Source: Shewanella kaireitica
GTDB lineage: Bacteria; Pseudomonadota; Gammaproteobacteria; Enterobacterales; Shewanellaceae
Length of the DNA: 64,000 bases
Reading direction: 5' to 3'
NCBI RefSeq assembly: GCF_023284045.1
Contig: NZ_JAKIKQ010000008.1
Span: forward strand, 62,001-126,000
The position numbers and the translations under genes are program-made. Shown in pieces: positions 1 through 9,138 of the stretch. The stretch's first letter is position 1. Each line of letters starts with the position of its first letter. The notes beneath the pieces are model-generated. The model was not told the DNA's origin and did not search any database. It saw only the letters and a program-made list of their open reading frames with translations.

Positions 1-1259
1 GCGCTGTCTGGATTAAGTTGTTTAAGTACGCGGTTAAAATTCTCGGCGTTATCGGTTAGCACCATAACGTTAACTTTTACTTTACGCTGGTGGATCGATA
101 TCGCACGGCAAAGCTCTAGGTTTCCTATGTGTGAGACCAGTAACACTGCCCCCTTGCCTGTTTCAAGTTGATCTGTCAGTAGCTGTCTATTTGGAAAATC
201 GACTTCGGCAAGTTTGATGCGATCGCACCAAGCATCAATACGATCGAGTGCGGCATTACCAAAGGAAAAAAAGTGTTTCAGACTATCGCGCCAGCTAAGT
301 TTATCACTAAGCTGTGGGTGGTTAGGCTGAGTTGTTTTCACTTGAGCTAAGAATTGCTTTGATGCGGCTCTAGCAGTTGTACCTGTGATAAAGAAGTAGC
401 AAATAACAGGATACATAATGGCGCGGCATAACCAGTGGCCGCCGTAACGATAGCTATCGGCAATAAGCTTGACCCCCCAGTAACTGCCGCGTTCTTGCAT
501 GCTTGACCAATGTTTATCTTGATTACGCTGGCTCAACCTTTGCCACAAGCGCTTAGGTTGGCGTAGTAACATGCCAAAAAACAATTGGCTGTGCATCGCT
601 GATATCCGCACATTATCTTTAACACCTTGAAAGTGGCTAATACCATCTTCAGGGTAGATTACGCGGGTTGGAATATGCACAACGGGTACGCCCTGCCAAT
701 ATAGGCGCACTAATACTTCGATATCGAAATCCATTCGCTCGCCAAGGGCATGGCTTAAAAATAGCTTTTCTGTTGCTGCTAAGGGGTAAACCCTAAAGCC
801 ACACATAGAGTCTTGAATATCAAAGCTAAGGGTTTCTATCCAAACCCAAAAGTGGGTGAGATAGCGACCATATAAACGCCCTTTTGGGACGGAATCATCA
901 TATTGCGGTAAACCAGAAATCAAAGCGTTAGGCTCTGATTCTGCCCGCGCTATCATCGCTGGAATATCATCTAGGTTGTGCTGCCCATCTGCATCGACTT
1001 GCAATGCATGACTGAAACCGTCCGTGTAGGCGGTGCGCAGCCCTGTCATTACAGCGGCGCCTTTGCCGCGGTTAAAAGGGTGGTGTAGCAATGTTACCCA
1101 AGAATATTTGTTTGCCAGTTCAATAAGCAAAAACCGAGTTTCATCATCGCTGCCGTCATTGACTAAGTAACAGGGCAGCGCAAGCGTATCCAGTCGCGCA
1201 AGTGTTTCAGCAATAGCTGCTCGGTGATTGTAATTGGGAATGACCAAAGCGATGCGCAT
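1..1259 (-). CDS. apeJ: Glycosyltransferase family 2 / LpxL-like acyltransferase fusion, APE cluster (partial)
   Basis: The C-terminal end runs off the left edge of the window. The start is the ATG at 1259, which overlaps the stop of apeI as TAATG. The N-terminus reads MRIALVIPNYNHR and is followed by VNDGSDDET, the nucleotide-sugar binding and metal-site motifs of a GT-A family 2 glycosyltransferase. Near the left edge the same frame reads LLVSHIGNLEL, the HxGNxE-type motif of LpxL/HtrB acyltransferases, so this is a bifunctional glycosyl-/acyltransferase. Such fusions belong to aryl-polyene clusters, where they are thought to help build the lipid anchor of the polyene in the outer membrane. 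The symbol is taken from cluster order and is less certain than the domain call. Confidence 0.85.
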   Translation of the reverse strand, partial: MRIALVIPNYNHRAAIAETLARLDTLALPCYLVNDGSDDETRFLLIELANKYSWVTLLHHPFNRGKGAAVMTGLRTAYTDGFSHALQVDADGQHNLDDIPAMIARAESEPNALISGLPQYDDSVPKGRLYGRYLTHFWVWIETLSFDIQDSMCGFRVYPLAATEKLFLSHALGERMDFDIEVLVRLYWQGVPVVHIPTRVIYPEDGISHFQGVKDNVRISAMHSQLFFGMLLRQPKRLWQRLSQRNQDKHWSSMQERGSYWGVKLIADSYRYGGHWLCRAIMYPVICYFFITGTTARAASKQFLAQVKTTQPNHPQLSDKLSWRDSLKHFFSFGNAALDRIDAWCDRIKLAEVDFPNRQLLTDQLETGKGAVLLVSHIGNLELCRAISIHQRKVKVNVMVLTDNAENFNRVLKQLNPDS

Positions 1260-1651
1260 TAACCGTTTACCTCATCCGCGGTTTGGAGAGTGGTTTGCTC
1301 TGCTTTATTGAGTGCAATTCGCCCCGATGCAAAGCGCTTTTCGCCATCGCTATAAGCAAAAATAAGCTTGGCTTTAGTAGCGTTATGGTTGATGGTTAAA
1401 TCTACCTGAGTGTCAGGTAACATCAACTGTTGAAACTTGAGCACCTCAAGCACTGCCACGCTGCAATCGTAGCCAAAGTGTTGGCAACCGAGTTTGATTG
1501 CCCAATCAAGCTGAGTGACCCCGGGCAGCACCGGTTGTTCAGGAAAATGACCGTTAAAGTACTCCAGCTCTGCGACGATATTTAATCGCCAACAGATGGA
1601 GTCGGTATCCGCTTGGGTACTGATAATTGCTGGTAGTGCTGATTTAATCAT
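1259..1651 (-). CDS. apeI: APE 3-hydroxyacyl-ACP dehydratase (hotdog fold)
   Basis: This 130-residue single-domain protein carries the FabZ/FabA-like sequence YFNGHFPEQPVLPGV at residues 31-45. That is the hotdog-fold catalytic region, with its histidine and the PVLPGV turn. It would dehydrate 3-hydroxyacyl-ACP intermediates during aryl-polyene chain growth. Its start overlaps the apeH stop as ATGA (1648-1651), and its own stop overlaps the next start, so translation is probably coupled. A housekeeping FabZ is unlikely because of the cluster context and the divergent remainder of the sequence. Confidence 0.85.
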   Translation of the reverse strand: MIKSALPAIISTQADTDSICWRLNIVAELEYFNGHFPEQPVLPGVTQLDWAIKLGCQHFGYDCSVAVLEVLKFQQLMLPDTQVDLTINHNATKAKLIFAYSDGEKRFASGRIALNKAEQTTLQTADEVNG

Positions 1652-3027
1652 TTACTTTTAAACTTATCGATATCAAATAAAGCCAACATGTTGCTATGGA
1701 CGCGTTTACCTTGTTGATCCATTGGCAGTTGCTCTGGATAGCGCCAGCGTCTTGGCAGTGTGACGCGTTCAAATTGTGACAAAAGATGCTGTTTAAACTG
1801 GTTGTTGAGCGCCAATTTTCCAGCTAACTCTAGCTGCTCTAGGCCTTGGGGTGAAAGCTCAATTGCTGCCCCCAACTGTGTTCTAGGCTGCTCAAGCATC
1901 AATAATGCTGCCTTGGTGACATAGGGATGACTCTCTAGCAATGACTCCATTTGCACCAGAGATAAGCGCTTCTCTTCAACTTTGATGATACGGTCTAGAC
2001 GCCCCTCGAGCGTAAACTGACCGTCGGCAACTATGCTAATTTTATCTTCACATCTAAGCCAATGATCATCTTCTAAATAGGGAGATCGAAGCTGCAGTGC
2101 CCCATCGGCGGCATCACGCTTAATCTCTATCTTGGCAAATGTTTGCCAAGGCTCTAAAGGGGAGTGTTGTTGTCTATAACCAACCCCGCCAGTTTCGGTG
2201 CTGCCAAATACTTCTGTGGGTAACTTACCGTAACAATGTTTAATCGCCATGGCAGCGTCAAAGCTTAACGGGCCGCCAGAGCTAAATACTAAGCTTGGCG
2301 CGCGAAGTTGCGGCTCGTTATCGAGCGCATCAGGTAAACGAGACAGTTGCGCCGGGCTGCTGATTAAGCATAGATTCGGAAATAGATTTGCGTAATAGCT
2401 AAGTGTTTCTGGGTATTCGACAAGGTCGCTCAGAAATGGACGACTGGCTGCTAGTGGCCAAAGAATTTTAAATAACAATCCATAAATGTGCTGGTGTGAA
2501 ACGGTGGAGATCACGCTACAGTGAGGCAAGTGTTCGGCAAAGGTATGCTCTAATACGCTAACCTCTGCATCGAGTTGGCTAAGTGATTTTGCTATTTTCT
2601 TAGGCTTACCACTGCTACCAGAGGTAAATAGGATTAGTTCGCCCCAGTGCGTTAATTGAGGCCAGGTCGATGTTGGTAGGTTCAGCTCTTTATCTAGGCG
2701 CAGGAAAGCTTTGCCTTCACAGAGTGGTAGATCTGAAATGACCCCCTCAAACTCGTGAGTCAATTCACTTAATGTTCCAGCTTGAGTATTGCCGGGCAAG
2801 ATAATCTGTTTACCTGCGAGCAAACCTGCACACAGGCCTACGGCAAACATATCACTGCTTTCACAACTAAGTAGCCAGCGTTTTTCTATTGAGCTGACTA
2901 ATTGCTGATGTAAGTGAGCTACTTGACTGCTGAAAACGGAACCAGTCACAATATTGTGATGGTTGAAGCTGATCAACTGCTGTGCGGTTGGCCCTTGAGA
3001 CAACCAAGATTTAAGTAATTGAGTCAT
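1648..3027 (-). CDS. apeH: APE acyl-/aryl-ACP synthetase (AMP-binding enzyme)
   Basis: An adenylate-forming ligase of about 459 residues. The phosphate-binding motif LFTSGSSGKPKK is clear, and the C-terminal EGRLDRIIKVEEKRLS segment matches the hinge region of the family (the usual GRxDxxIK). In APE pathways this enzyme is thought to load the aromatic starter acid onto an ACP. I place the start at the ATG at 3027 (MTQLLKSW). It overlaps the apeG stop as ATGA; the longer reading would need a non-ATG start inside apeG. The stop overlaps the apeI start, so the block is tightly coupled. Confidence 0.85.
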   Translation of the reverse strand: MTQLLKSWLSQGPTAQQLISFNHHNIVTGSVFSSQVAHLHQQLVSSIEKRWLLSCESSDMFAVGLCAGLLAGKQIILPGNTQAGTLSELTHEFEGVISDLPLCEGKAFLRLDKELNLPTSTWPQLTHWGELILFTSGSSGKPKKIAKSLSQLDAEVSVLEHTFAEHLPHCSVISTVSHQHIYGLLFKILWPLAASRPFLSDLVEYPETLSYYANLFPNLCLISSPAQLSRLPDALDNEPQLRAPSLVFSSGGPLSFDAAMAIKHCYGKLPTEVFGSTETGGVGYRQQHSPLEPWQTFAKIEIKRDAADGALQLRSPYLEDDHWLRCEDKISIVADGQFTLEGRLDRIIKVEEKRLSLVQMESLLESHPYVTKAALLMLEQPRTQLGAAIELSPQGLEQLELAGKLALNNQFKQHLLSQFERVTLPRRWRYPEQLPMDQQGKRVHSNMLALFDIDKFKSK

Positions 3028-3572
3028 GTCTTTTTTAACCACAATGTTCTGTATAACCACTCACCAGCGAGTAGTAAACCGATAAGCAAATAGGCGATTA
3101 AACCGTTATAGAGTGTCCAAGTCGCTAAATCTGTATAGAGCGCGGTATAAAGTGCCACGCTAGCATTGAAAATAAACAGTCCACACCAAATCAACGTTAC
3201 TTTATTGAGATAGCCAATAGCCGTCTGTGGCAGATCAGGCTCTTTTAGTCTGGCTAACTGTTCGATCATGCTAGGACCGCGAAGCAGTGAGTAGCTAAAT
3301 AACCCCAACATGGTGAGATTAATCACTACCGGATAGAACAATAGAAGATCATGCTGTCTGGCGAAAAAGCTACCGGCAGTAAGACCAATACCAATAAATA
3401 TGGGTAAGCGTAACGCTTTAAGTTTCTGCTGTTGCAGCATTAGGCGCAGTAGTAATACTGCACATAGTAGCAGTGCTATTGTGCCGCTTGGCAAATAGTG
3501 CAAACCAAAGTAGACGGCTAGAGGGTAGCCAATAACCACTAAACTGGTCACTATTTGCAAAAATAGCCGCAT
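3024..3572 (-). CDS. apeG: APE cluster inner-membrane protein (COG4648-like)
   Basis: A hydrophobic protein of 182 residues with about five membrane-spanning segments. One example is the stretch around residues 8-25; another is near the C-terminus (YLLIGLLLAGEW). No catalytic motif is visible. It sits between the two acyl carrier proteins and the AMP ligase, where APE clusters carry a small uncharacterised membrane protein. It overlaps apeF by one base (TAATG) and apeH by four. Its role in polyene transfer or anchoring is not known. Confidence 0.75.
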   Translation of the reverse strand: MRLFLQIVTSLVVIGYPLAVYFGLHYLPSGTIALLLCAVLLLRLMLQQQKLKALRLPIFIGIGLTAGSFFARQHDLLLFYPVVINLTMLGLFSYSLLRGPSMIEQLARLKEPDLPQTAIGYLNKVTLIWCGLFIFNASVALYTALYTDLATWTLYNGLIAYLLIGLLLAGEWLYRTLWLKKT

Positions 3573-3820
3573 TAGCCTTTAACTAATCCTTCAATCGCAG
3601 TGACGACGTCACCGACGCTGCGGACTGCTTTGAACTCTTCAGGCTTAATTTTTTTACCTGTCATCTGCTGCAGTTTTATCACCAGATCGACAGCATCAAT
3701 ACTGTCTAGATCGAGTTCTTCATAGAGTGATGCCTCTAACGTTATATCGTCAGCTTCCACTTCAAATTCATCAACTAAGATGTGAGTCAGTGCTTCTAAG
3801 ATCTGTTCACGAGTTTGCAT
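3572..3820 (-). CDS. apeF: APE acyl carrier protein
   Basis: An 82-residue acyl carrier protein with the phosphopantetheine attachment site ELDLDSIDAVDL, the modified serine lying around residue 41. The acidic helix II that follows is typical. It is the second of two adjacent carrier proteins, an arrangement characteristic of aryl-polyene clusters in which the two carriers have separate roles in starter loading and elongation. The start is an ATG eight bases after the apeE stop. Confidence 0.9.
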   Translation of the reverse strand: MQTREQILEALTHILVDEFEVEADDITLEASLYEELDLDSIDAVDLVIKLQQMTGKKIKPEEFKAVRSVGDVVTAIEGLVKG

Positions 3821-3828
3821 AATGTCTC

Positions 3829-4083
3829 CTACACTCGCTGTGACTTAACAAAGTTTGCTAAGCTAGCAACGCTGTAAAAATGCAATTTGGTTGCTTCAGA
3901 ATTTGCTTCAATTTTTACATCGAACTGCTTCTTGATTGCTAAACCAAGTTCAAGGGCATCAATAGAGTCTAATCCCAAGCCTTCGCCAAATAGCGCTGCA
4001 TCGGCATCAATATCATCAATAGTGACATCTTCAAGATCAAGGCTGTCGATGATCAATTGTTTAATTTCGTTTTCTAAGCTCAT
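3829..4083 (-). CDS. apeE: APE acyl carrier protein
   Basis: An 84-residue acyl carrier protein with the site GEGLGLDSIDALELGL; the serine at about residue 40 would carry the phosphopantetheine arm. It is more acidic than ApeF and differs in sequence, so the two are not a recent duplication. The start overlaps the apeD stop by four bases (ATGA at 4080-4083), which fits a translationally coupled operon. Confidence 0.9.
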   Translation of the reverse strand: MSLENEIKQLIIDSLDLEDVTIDDIDADAALFGEGLGLDSIDALELGLAIKKQFDVKIEANSEATKLHFYSVASLANFVKSQRV

Positions 4084-4883
4084 AAGTATTTATCTAATTG
4101 TTGTTTATAATATTCTTCAAGATCACGAGTCATTTGGCGAGCCATTTTAGCATTGCCACCCGCAGTAGCATCATAACGTAGATAGGGCAGTTTTTCGCCT
4201 ACTTCGATATGCATGCCTATTGTACGTCTGGGTAGTTGATACCAAGACTCTTGTTTACTAAAGCCGACACAGTTGGTTTTAAGTAGTAATGGTAGTAAAT
4301 CGCTTTGGGTACGGATGGTGATATTAGCAGCACCACGCGCAAAATCATTGACTCGTTTGCCGATAACTGTGCGGGTACCTTCAGGGAAAATAATGAGGTT
4401 ATTGCCTCGGTTTAACACCTCTTTGCAGTCCGCCAAAAGTAAATCTGCACCACGATTCGGGATGTAACCGGCACTCGATACTACGCCACGCATAAATGGA
4501 TTGCGCCATATACCTTGTTTAACAATACAGCTGGTATTGGGCATTAAGCTAATCAGCACAACGACATCAACAAGTGTCGGATGATTAGAGGTGACAATCA
4601 TGCCTTTGGCATCTTTTAGTTGCTGTAGATCGCCATGGCTCACTTTTATCAGACCAGCCCAAGTGAGCATACGGACAAAGCCTTTAAACATAATATGAAC
4701 GGCATACTGCACTCGTGCGATACGCTGTGTGGTTGTGCCTGGCCAAAATCTGAGAATAGGTAAAATAGTTAATGAGCTGAGTAGGCCGCCAAGGCCAAAA
4801 ACGATATAGCACAAAGTGCCACCCAACCAGCGTGGTAGGTAAGCGATGCCTGTTAGTCGAGCCGGGGCAGGTTGGTTACTCAA
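4080..4883 (-). CDS. apeD: APE 1-acylglycerol-3-phosphate-type acyltransferase
   Basis: A membrane-associated acyltransferase of the PlsC (LPLAT) superfamily. It has the catalytic motif NHPTLVD (NHx4D) and the substrate-binding FPEGTRT downstream, preceded by a hydrophobic N-terminal segment. It probably acylates the lipid that carries the polyene. I prefer the TTG start at 4883: it overlaps the apeC stop and has GGAG eight bases upstream. The longer frame begins with another TTG at 4940, deep inside apeC, with no good ribosome site. The resulting protein is about 267 residues. Confidence 0.8.
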   Translation of the reverse strand: MSNQPAPARLTGIAYLPRWLGGTLCYIVFGLGGLLSSLTILPILRFWPGTTTQRIARVQYAVHIMFKGFVRMLTWAGLIKVSHGDLQQLKDAKGMIVTSNHPTLVDVVVLISLMPNTSCIVKQGIWRNPFMRGVVSSAGYIPNRGADLLLADCKEVLNRGNNLIIFPEGTRTVIGKRVNDFARGAANITIRTQSDLLPLLLKTNCVGFSKQESWYQLPRRTIGMHIEVGEKLPYLRYDATAGGNAKMARQMTRDLEEYYKQQLDKYL

Positions 4884-5592
4884 AACACAGACTCCAATGT
4901 GCGCCAGAGAAGTTACCTGAGGTTGCTTTTTTCTGGGCAATACTCGCGAGTATGTCTACTAGTGTTAGCGGGTTTACATCTGCCTGTATTGGTTTCAAAT
5001 CGATTTGGGCAAGCGCAACGTGTTGAGTGTTACTCGGGGCAATCACAAAAGCGGCTGCAATTGGCCACTCAGGCTCGCTGGCAAACTGCTGATAGATATC
5101 AGGGACTGTGTCATCAGCATAAGAAAGTAGCAAGGGTTCAGGATCATCGACTAATAACGCATATGCTTCGATAAATGCTTGGTAAAGCGTTTCACTTCCA
5201 GCTGCGATAGAGGTCGATGCGTTTTGGTTTTGGCTCAAAATGCTATAGATCCCACTGGCAGTATTGTGTACTGATTGGCTAAAAGCTGTTGGCGACAGTG
5301 GAGACTGATCAACAATGTCATTGAGTAAATTGATGGTGCGATTTATCTCTCCATGCTGAGAGGCAAAAATACTGCGACATTGAGCCGGGGGCTCACATTG
5401 AAAAATCGAATCAAGGATTATTTTTGTCAACTTACTCAAACGGCGGCGCTGCATTGCTGGGACTTGTGGCAACTTAGGCGCAGCCGTTACTGTCGCTCCA
5501 ATATCTGATATCGCAGCAGGCCAAGCTTGCCAGTCAGCTTTGTGCTGATACTGCGGCGACCAAGCGCCCCATGAAAGAATGCTAAACTTCAT
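4876..5592 (-). CDS. apeC: APE beta-ketoacyl synthase-like protein (N-terminal domain only)
   Basis: This 238-residue protein resembles the short ketosynthase-like domain (Ketoacyl-synt_2 type) of aryl-polyene clusters. Segments such as FSQSVHNTASGIYSIL and SIAAGSETLYQAF match the ketosynthase N-terminal half. The active-site cysteine of true ketosynthases is not evident at the usual position, so it may be a chain-length or structural partner rather than a condensing enzyme. It is the first gene of the visible APE block. The start ATG at 5592 has GAGG about ten bases upstream, and a perfect 6-bp inverted repeat lies just before it. Confidence 0.75.
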   Translation of the reverse strand: MKFSILSWGAWSPQYQHKADWQAWPAAISDIGATVTAAPKLPQVPAMQRRRLSKLTKIILDSIFQCEPPAQCRSIFASQHGEINRTINLLNDIVDQSPLSPTAFSQSVHNTASGIYSILSQNQNASTSIAAGSETLYQAFIEAYALLVDDPEPLLLSYADDTVPDIYQQFASEPEWPIAAAFVIAPSNTQHVALAQIDLKPIQADVNPLTLVDILASIAQKKATSGNFSGAHWSLCFE

Positions 5593-5606
5593 TGCACTGC
5601 CTCACA

Positions 5607-5624
5607 TACGAATATCCGTTCGTA
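5607..5624. promoter_or_regulatory. Inverted repeat upstream of apeC, candidate operator
   Basis: TACGAA-TATCCG-TTCGTA is a perfect 6+6 dyad 15 bases in front of the apeC start. Its size and spacing fit a helix-turn-helix repressor site controlling the APE genes. No regulator gene for it is visible in the window. Confidence 0.35.
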
Positions 5625-5916
5625 GTGCCTAAAATAGAATGTCTAAGTGACTGATTTATTAAATTATAAACCAAATACGCTGTACGAGCGCTAAATAAGT
5701 ACATAATCAGTGGAGATAGCTTCTGATGGGGAGTAGTACGTTACCATCAAAAAGTACGCTGACGAGGCGCCATTCTACAACAGAATATGTTTGAACAAGA
5801 AGTGTTTTAAGATACGGCTGTAACTTAATGCAGTGGACCGTTATCGAGGTGTGGGGATTAGGTTAGGGCTCTGTTATTTAAGAGCCCTCTATAGAGTTTT
5901 AAATACTGTTAACGGA
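5625..5916. other. Intergenic region with a hairpin at 5865-5888
   Basis: No gene seen. AGGGCTCT (5865-5872) and AGAGCCCT (5881-5888) form an 8-bp stem with an 8-base loop just downstream of the DUF3014 gene. On the minus strand it is not followed by a strong T-run, so it is only a possible transcription end. Confidence 0.5.
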
Positions 5917-6789
5917 TCAATTTAGGTGCTTTTGTAACCGACGTAGTGCTGACTTTACCTTACGAGAGTTCTCAGGCCCCATACGGATCATCAACTTCTG
6001 TGCATTGGGTAGTGCTTCTAAATTCGGATCAACAAATTGGTAGTTTACGCTGACACCATCGAGCTCAATAGGCTGTTCAATAATAGGCGCATCTAGCATG
6101 ACAGCGATTGCCTGCTGCATTCTTTCATCAAACGAAGTGTCGTTATAGCCGAGTTCACTAAATGCTTCACCTAATAGTGGAGTCATCTCTTTGTAACTTT
6201 TAGCTAACTCCTCTTCATTTAGGCTGGCAAGAAAGTCAGCGTACAGATCATAACGATGATAACTATCAGGATCGACATAGGTTTTGTTTGCTATCTCAGA
6301 TACTGTGAAGCTGTTGTTTGGCGCTTTCAATGGGCTCACTTTACGAGCCAACTCCCCTTGAGCCAAATTATCTACAAACACCACAAACTGACGTACAACA
6401 TTATCTTCAATCATCAATGGCTCAATGGCCATTCCGTCGGCGATGTCTATCGCCTTTTGATGGATATAAGCGTCACTGTCGGCAAGAGCGGGAAGCGGCT
6501 CAACTTCAGGAACAGGCTCTACTTCAGGTAGCTGCACAGGCACAGGTTCAACAATTTCAGGTTCTGGTTCAGGCAGAGTAGCTTCTGTTTCAAGCGGCTC
6601 TGCTGGGATTGGGTCTGGCACGATAACAGGTGCAATTATCTGTGGTTCTTCACTCTTATCATCACCACTTAAATAGTAGTAACCTCCAGCAGAGATCAAC
6701 ACAACTGCGGCAATGGCAATAATTGCTAGGCCATTTGTACCTGAGGATTTCTCCTGAGGCGTAATTCTATCTTCTTGACTGAGTTGCAT
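5917..6789 (-). CDS. DUF3014 domain protein, single-pass membrane anchor
   Basis: A 290-residue protein with a short cytoplasmic N-terminus, one transmembrane helix around residues 20-41 (GLAIIAIAAVVLISAGGYYY), and a Pro/Glu-rich linker of repeated PEP/PVP units at about 50-100. A soluble C-terminal domain follows. This is the usual layout of DUF3014 proteins in Shewanella and relatives. The function is unknown; the linker suggests that it spans part of the periplasm. It has its own upstream gap of about 190 bases and seems monocistronic. Confidence 0.75.
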   Translation of the reverse strand: MQLSQEDRITPQEKSSGTNGLAIIAIAAVVLISAGGYYYLSGDDKSEEPQIIAPVIVPDPIPAEPLETEATLPEPEPEIVEPVPVQLPEVEPVPEVEPLPALADSDAYIHQKAIDIADGMAIEPLMIEDNVVRQFVVFVDNLAQGELARKVSPLKAPNNSFTVSEIANKTYVDPDSYHRYDLYADFLASLNEEELAKSYKEMTPLLGEAFSELGYNDTSFDERMQQAIAVMLDAPIIEQPIELDGVSVNYQFVDPNLEALPNAQKLMIRMGPENSRKVKSALRRLQKHLN

Positions 6790-6982
6790 TTAGTTTCCTC
6801 TGCTACCGCACGATAATCGTTTTAGTGGTAATGCATTTACTATTCACCCATTTTGCAAAATTAAACAGGCTTGTCTATAGGTTGAAGCTCTATTAAGGAT
6901 ATTTAATTTGTATCAAGTTTTAAACTGTATCTAATTACCACATAGAGTATGGCTAAGTTGTCTTAAAGTGGTGGTTTCTTCT

Positions 6983-9073
6983 TTATGCTTGGACAAATTG
7001 CTCACGATCACCAAGCCAACGTTGAATTATGGCGTCGACACTGCTGGGAGCTTGCTGCATAACATGAGGGGCTAGCTTTTGCACATGAGGGATTAATGCT
7101 TGATCGCGCATTAGATCTGCGATTTTCATATCTGCAACCCCCGTTTGTTTTGTACCTAACACTTCCCCTGGACCGCGGATCTCTAAATCTCGCTGTGCGA
7201 TAACAAAACCGTCGTTACTTTGCCTTAATACACCTAAGCGTTTCGTTGCAGTGGCTGATAGCGGTGGCTTATACATCAACACACAATGGCTGGCGATGGC
7301 GCCACGGCCAACACGACCTCTAAGTTGGTGCAGTTGCGCTAGTCCTAGACGTTCAGGGTTTTCAATAATCATCAAACTGGCATTAGGAACATCTACACCG
7401 ACCTCAATCACAGTTGTCGCGACGAGCAAGTGTAATTCGCCGGCTTTAAAGCTTGCCATTATTTGCTGCTTTTCAGCAGGCTTCATTCGGCCGTGCACTA
7501 AACCGACTTTTAACTCGGGCAGGGCAAGTTTGAGTTCCTCTGCGGTGTCTTCGGCGGCTTGGCATTCTAATGCCTCGGACTCTTCAATAAGCGTACATAC
7601 CCAATAGGCTTGGCGATTATCGTTAACGGCTGCTTGGCGTACTCTGTCGATAACTTCATCACGGCGCTGATCTGATACAGCAACTGTGGTAACCGGAGTT
7701 CGTCCTGGTGGCAGTTCATCAATGACTGAGGTATCGAGATCGGCGTACGCTGTCATCGCCAACGTTCGCGGAATTGGTGTTGCGGTCATAATCAGCTGAT
7801 GTGGGTGAAAGCCCTGACTGACACCTTTCTCTCGCAAGCCTAATCGCTGGTGAACACCAAAACGATGTTGCTCATCGATGATAATTAACGCTAGCTTATT
7901 AAACAGCACTTGCTCTTGGAATATTGCATGGGTGCCAATAACGATATTGGCATCACCTGATTCAATATCGGCTAAAGATTGTGTTCTTGCCTTGCCTTTT
8001 AATTTACCTGCTAACCAGCCAACTTTAAGTCCAAGTGGCTCAAGCCAGCCTCTAAAGTTTATTGCGTGTTGTTCTGCAAGAAGCTCTGTCGGTGCCATCA
8101 TCGCGACTTGGTAACCGCTCTCGATAGCTTGCAGGGCGGCTAATGCCGCCACTAATGTTTTTCCTGAGCCAACATCGCCCTGAACAAGACGCATCATAGG
8201 TTCTGCTTTTTCAAGGTCGCGAGTGATGTCGCTAACCACACGTTGCTGCGCCCCTGTAGGTTTAAAAGGCAGCGATGCTAAAAATGGGTTTAGCAGTTGG
8301 CCTGTCGCCGACATACTAACGGCTTTATCGCGGCGGGTGCGTTGGCGAAGGCGCAACATACTTAAATTATGCGCCAGCAACTCCTCTTGGATAAGGCGTT
8401 GTTGTGCGGGGTGAGTACCGTTTTCCAGATCAAACAGTGACACTTGATTATTTGGACGGTGCAGTAGCTGCAGTGCTTGTTTCAGCTCCAAATGATTGGG
8501 CTGAAGGTTGCTTGGCAGTAACTCTGGTAGCCCGCCGTTGGCTAACATCGTTAGCGCTTGTTCCGTTAGCTTAATCCAACTGGCTTGTTTAAGACCTTCG
8601 GTTGTTGGGTACACAGGCGTTAATGTGTCACTTAAAGGGGCGGGGTCGTCAATAGAAACTAATTTGTACTCTGGATGAATGATCTCATTGAAGTGTTTAC
8701 CACGGCGGATTTCGCCGTAAGCACGGATCACACTGCCCGCTTGTAGACCGTTTCGTTGTGCAACTGAGAAGTTGAAAAACCTTAGGGTTAAACTGCCAGT
8801 ATCATCACGCACTGTGCAGGTAAGCATGCGCTTACGTCCCTGTAATACTTGGCTGGATTGGATTACTGCTTCAACTGTGCCGTAGCTGCCAGGATAGAGT
8901 GAGGCAATTGGATAAATTTGAGTACGATCTTCATAGCGAAGCGGTAGGTGAAACAACAGATCTTGCACTGTTGTGATCCCTAGCTTTGCTAATCTCTCGG
9001 CCATCTTTTTCGCGACGCCCTTGAGTTCTGTTATCGGAACAAGATCGAGTCTTTGCAAACGTTTAGCACTCAA
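6983..9073 (-). CDS. recG: ATP-dependent DNA helicase RecG
   Basis: A 696-residue protein of full RecG length. An N-terminal wedge/OB-fold region precedes the helicase core, which has Walker A GDVGSGKT, the Walker B DEQH box, TATPIPRTLAMT (motif III) and motif VI HQLRGRVGRG. RecG remodels stalled forks and branched DNA. In E. coli recG closes the rpoZ-spoT-trmH operon. Here it is on the same strand but separated from trmH by about 5.6 kb holding five unrelated genes, so it must have its own promoter. Confidence 0.97.
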   Translation of the reverse strand: MSAKRLQRLDLVPITELKGVAKKMAERLAKLGITTVQDLLFHLPLRYEDRTQIYPIASLYPGSYGTVEAVIQSSQVLQGRKRMLTCTVRDDTGSLTLRFFNFSVAQRNGLQAGSVIRAYGEIRRGKHFNEIIHPEYKLVSIDDPAPLSDTLTPVYPTTEGLKQASWIKLTEQALTMLANGGLPELLPSNLQPNHLELKQALQLLHRPNNQVSLFDLENGTHPAQQRLIQEELLAHNLSMLRLRQRTRRDKAVSMSATGQLLNPFLASLPFKPTGAQQRVVSDITRDLEKAEPMMRLVQGDVGSGKTLVAALAALQAIESGYQVAMMAPTELLAEQHAINFRGWLEPLGLKVGWLAGKLKGKARTQSLADIESGDANIVIGTHAIFQEQVLFNKLALIIIDEQHRFGVHQRLGLREKGVSQGFHPHQLIMTATPIPRTLAMTAYADLDTSVIDELPPGRTPVTTVAVSDQRRDEVIDRVRQAAVNDNRQAYWVCTLIEESEALECQAAEDTAEELKLALPELKVGLVHGRMKPAEKQQIMASFKAGELHLLVATTVIEVGVDVPNASLMIIENPERLGLAQLHQLRGRVGRGAIASHCVLMYKPPLSATATKRLGVLRQSNDGFVIAQRDLEIRGPGEVLGTKQTGVADMKIADLMRDQALIPHVQKLAPHVMQQAPSSVDAIIQRWLGDREQFVQA

Positions 9074-9138
9074 ACACTGTAAATTTATACATATATTATC
9101 AGAGATATAGTTTTACGCAAATCTGGGCTTTTTTTATA

